NCBI GenBank assembly: GCA_031376485.1
Contig: JANMDV010000229.1
Span: 1 to 33,813, forward strand
Direction of reading: 5' to 3'
DNA length: 33,813 nt
Source of the DNA: CALMEC01 sp031376485
GTDB taxonomy: Bacteria > Actinomycetota > Thermoleophilia > Miltoncostaeales > Miltoncostaeaceae
Part shown: positions 33,158 through 33,813 of the stretch, one piece after another
Layout of the letters: every line of letters starts with the position of its first letter
Numbering within the stretch: the first letter of the stretch is position 1
The notes under the pieces: model-generated
Database searches by the model: none
What the model was told of the DNA's origin: nothing
Seen by the model: the letters and a program-made list of their open reading frames with translations, nothing else
Made by a program: the position numbers and the translations under genes

Positions 33158-33813
33158 ATGCGGCGAATGAAAACAGGTCTATTGGTGGTGACGGTCGCTG
33201 CGGCGTCGATCGCCGCAGGTTGTGGTGGCGACGACGCGTCGACAAAGGCGACGCCCACCGCGGCCGGTCCCAAGGTGTCATTCGTCTCGCCGACGCCGGC
33301 CGCCGAGGTCGATGGCGCCGTGATGGCCGAGGTCAAGATCGACGGGTTCACGCTTGCGCCGGACAAAGTAGGACAGTCCGCGGTCGCGGGCGAAGGTCAT
33401 GTTCATTTCTCGATGGACGGCGGCAAGTATGACTTCCCCAAGTACTCGGGCGCCAACGGCGATCTGGCCGTCAAGCTCAACGTCGACGGCAAGTACTCGC
33501 CGAGCGTGACCCCAAACATCACGTACATGAACCTGCCCGCCGGTGAGCACACGCTCAAGGTCTTCCTGGCCGACAACCTCCACACCGACACCGGTGTCTC
33601 GGACGAGACGACGTTCACCGTCAAGGAGTCGCCTGTCAGCTTCGTCAGCCCGGAGAGCGGCTCGACCGTGACCGGAGCCGTCATGGCCAAGGTCAACCTG
33701 GCCGACTTCACGATCAACGCCGACAACGTCGGCAAGCCGCCGGTGGACGGTGAGGGCCACCTGCACTTCGAGATGGACGAAGGCAAGTTCGATCAGCCCA
33801 AGTACTCGGGCGC
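33158..33813 (+). CDS. Lipoprotein with tandem GEGHxHF domains (partial at right edge)
   Basis: 219 residues up to the window edge; the gene runs on. ATG 33158 has GAGGAG six bases upstream. The signal ends with lipobox IAAGC (Cys22), followed by GGDDASTK. Residues 40-159 form one 120-residue domain (VSFVSPTPAAEVDG, GEGHVHFSMDGGKYDFPKYS, PAGEHTLKVFLAD). A second copy begins at 160 (VSFVSPESGSTVTG, GEGHLHFEMDEGKFDQPKYS) and is cut off. The GxGHxH pattern resembles DUF4399-like beta domains and could bind a metal, but that is a guess. Nothing in the window explains its function. Confidence 0.8.
   Translation, partial: MRRMKTGLLVVTVAAASIAAGCGGDDASTKATPTAAGPKVSFVSPTPAAEVDGAVMAEVKIDGFTLAPDKVGQSAVAGEGHVHFSMDGGKYDFPKYSGANGDLAVKLNVDGKYSPSVTPNITYMNLPAGEHTLKVFLADNLHTDTGVSDETTFTVKESPVSFVSPESGSTVTGAVMAKVNLADFTINADNVGKPPVDGEGHLHFEMDEGKFDQPKYSG

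Overview
This is a GC-rich bacterial chromosome segment with a mostly housekeeping gene set. Gene content (a malate synthase G-L-N-x-G-x-W-D-Y signature, Dxs, LonA with Hsp20, EttA, a luciferase-like monooxygenase, a glutaryl-CoA-dehydrogenase-like enzyme, an AglD-type integral membrane protein) and the abundance of apparently leaderless promoters suggest a high-GC actinobacterium, possibly class Thermoleophilia (Solirubrobacterales-like). The assignment is an inference from style; no rRNA, tRNA or other phylogenetic marker was found.

Layout. 1-1677: end of an FtsX-like permease, an LppX/LprG-like lipoprotein and an unrecognised soluble protein (+). 1872-2950: a metallophosphoesterase/gamma-glutamylcyclotransferase pair (-) sharing a GTGA overlap. 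3004-6237: FAD monooxygenase, cysteine-dioxygenase-like cupin, universal stress protein, cold-shock protein and a small lipoprotein (+). 6456-7535: AglD-type flippase/synthase-like membrane protein (-). 7642: 4-oxalocrotonate tautomerase (+). 8046-10870: hsp20-lon operon (-). 11119-12921: pdxH and an acyl-CoA dehydrogenase (-). 13073-15402: two small unknown genes, a PlsC-type acyltransferase with a long insertion, and an RNase HI. 15403-16882: about 1.5 kb without a supported gene. 16883-22375: small membrane protein (-), aceB (+), dxs (+), BtuF-like protein (-). 22624-23255: VapBC-type toxin-antitoxin (-). 23333-27083: three-gene operon (-) of response regulator, membrane-anchored HEAT protein and processive GT2 glycosyltransferase, with ATGA overlaps. 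27658-30045: fusion of a luciferase-like monooxygenase and an acyl-CoA ligase (-). 30489-32177: ettA (+). 32190-33077: diguanylate cyclase (-). 33158-end: lipoprotein with tandem domains, cut by the window edge.

Two features run through the window. First, two families of dispersed non-coding repeats. Family A is an imperfectly palindromic, MITE-like element in six copies; four have an end directly abutting or including a stop codon. Family B is a TTGGCC/GGCCAA hairpin element in three copies, all in the same orientation. Second, at least eight genes have a TAnnnT hexamer ending 6-7 nt upstream of the start codon, the arrangement expected for leaderless transcripts; I used it to choose starts for several genes.

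Functionally, the proteins cover proteostasis (Hsp20, Lon), carbon and isoprenoid metabolism (AceB, Dxs), cofactor metabolism (PdxH), stress (Usp, Csp) and surface or biofilm functions (GT2 operon, diguanylate cyclase, lipoproteins). The best candidates for something undescribed are the A and B repeats, the monooxygenase-ligase fusion, and the response-regulator/HEAT/GT2 operon.
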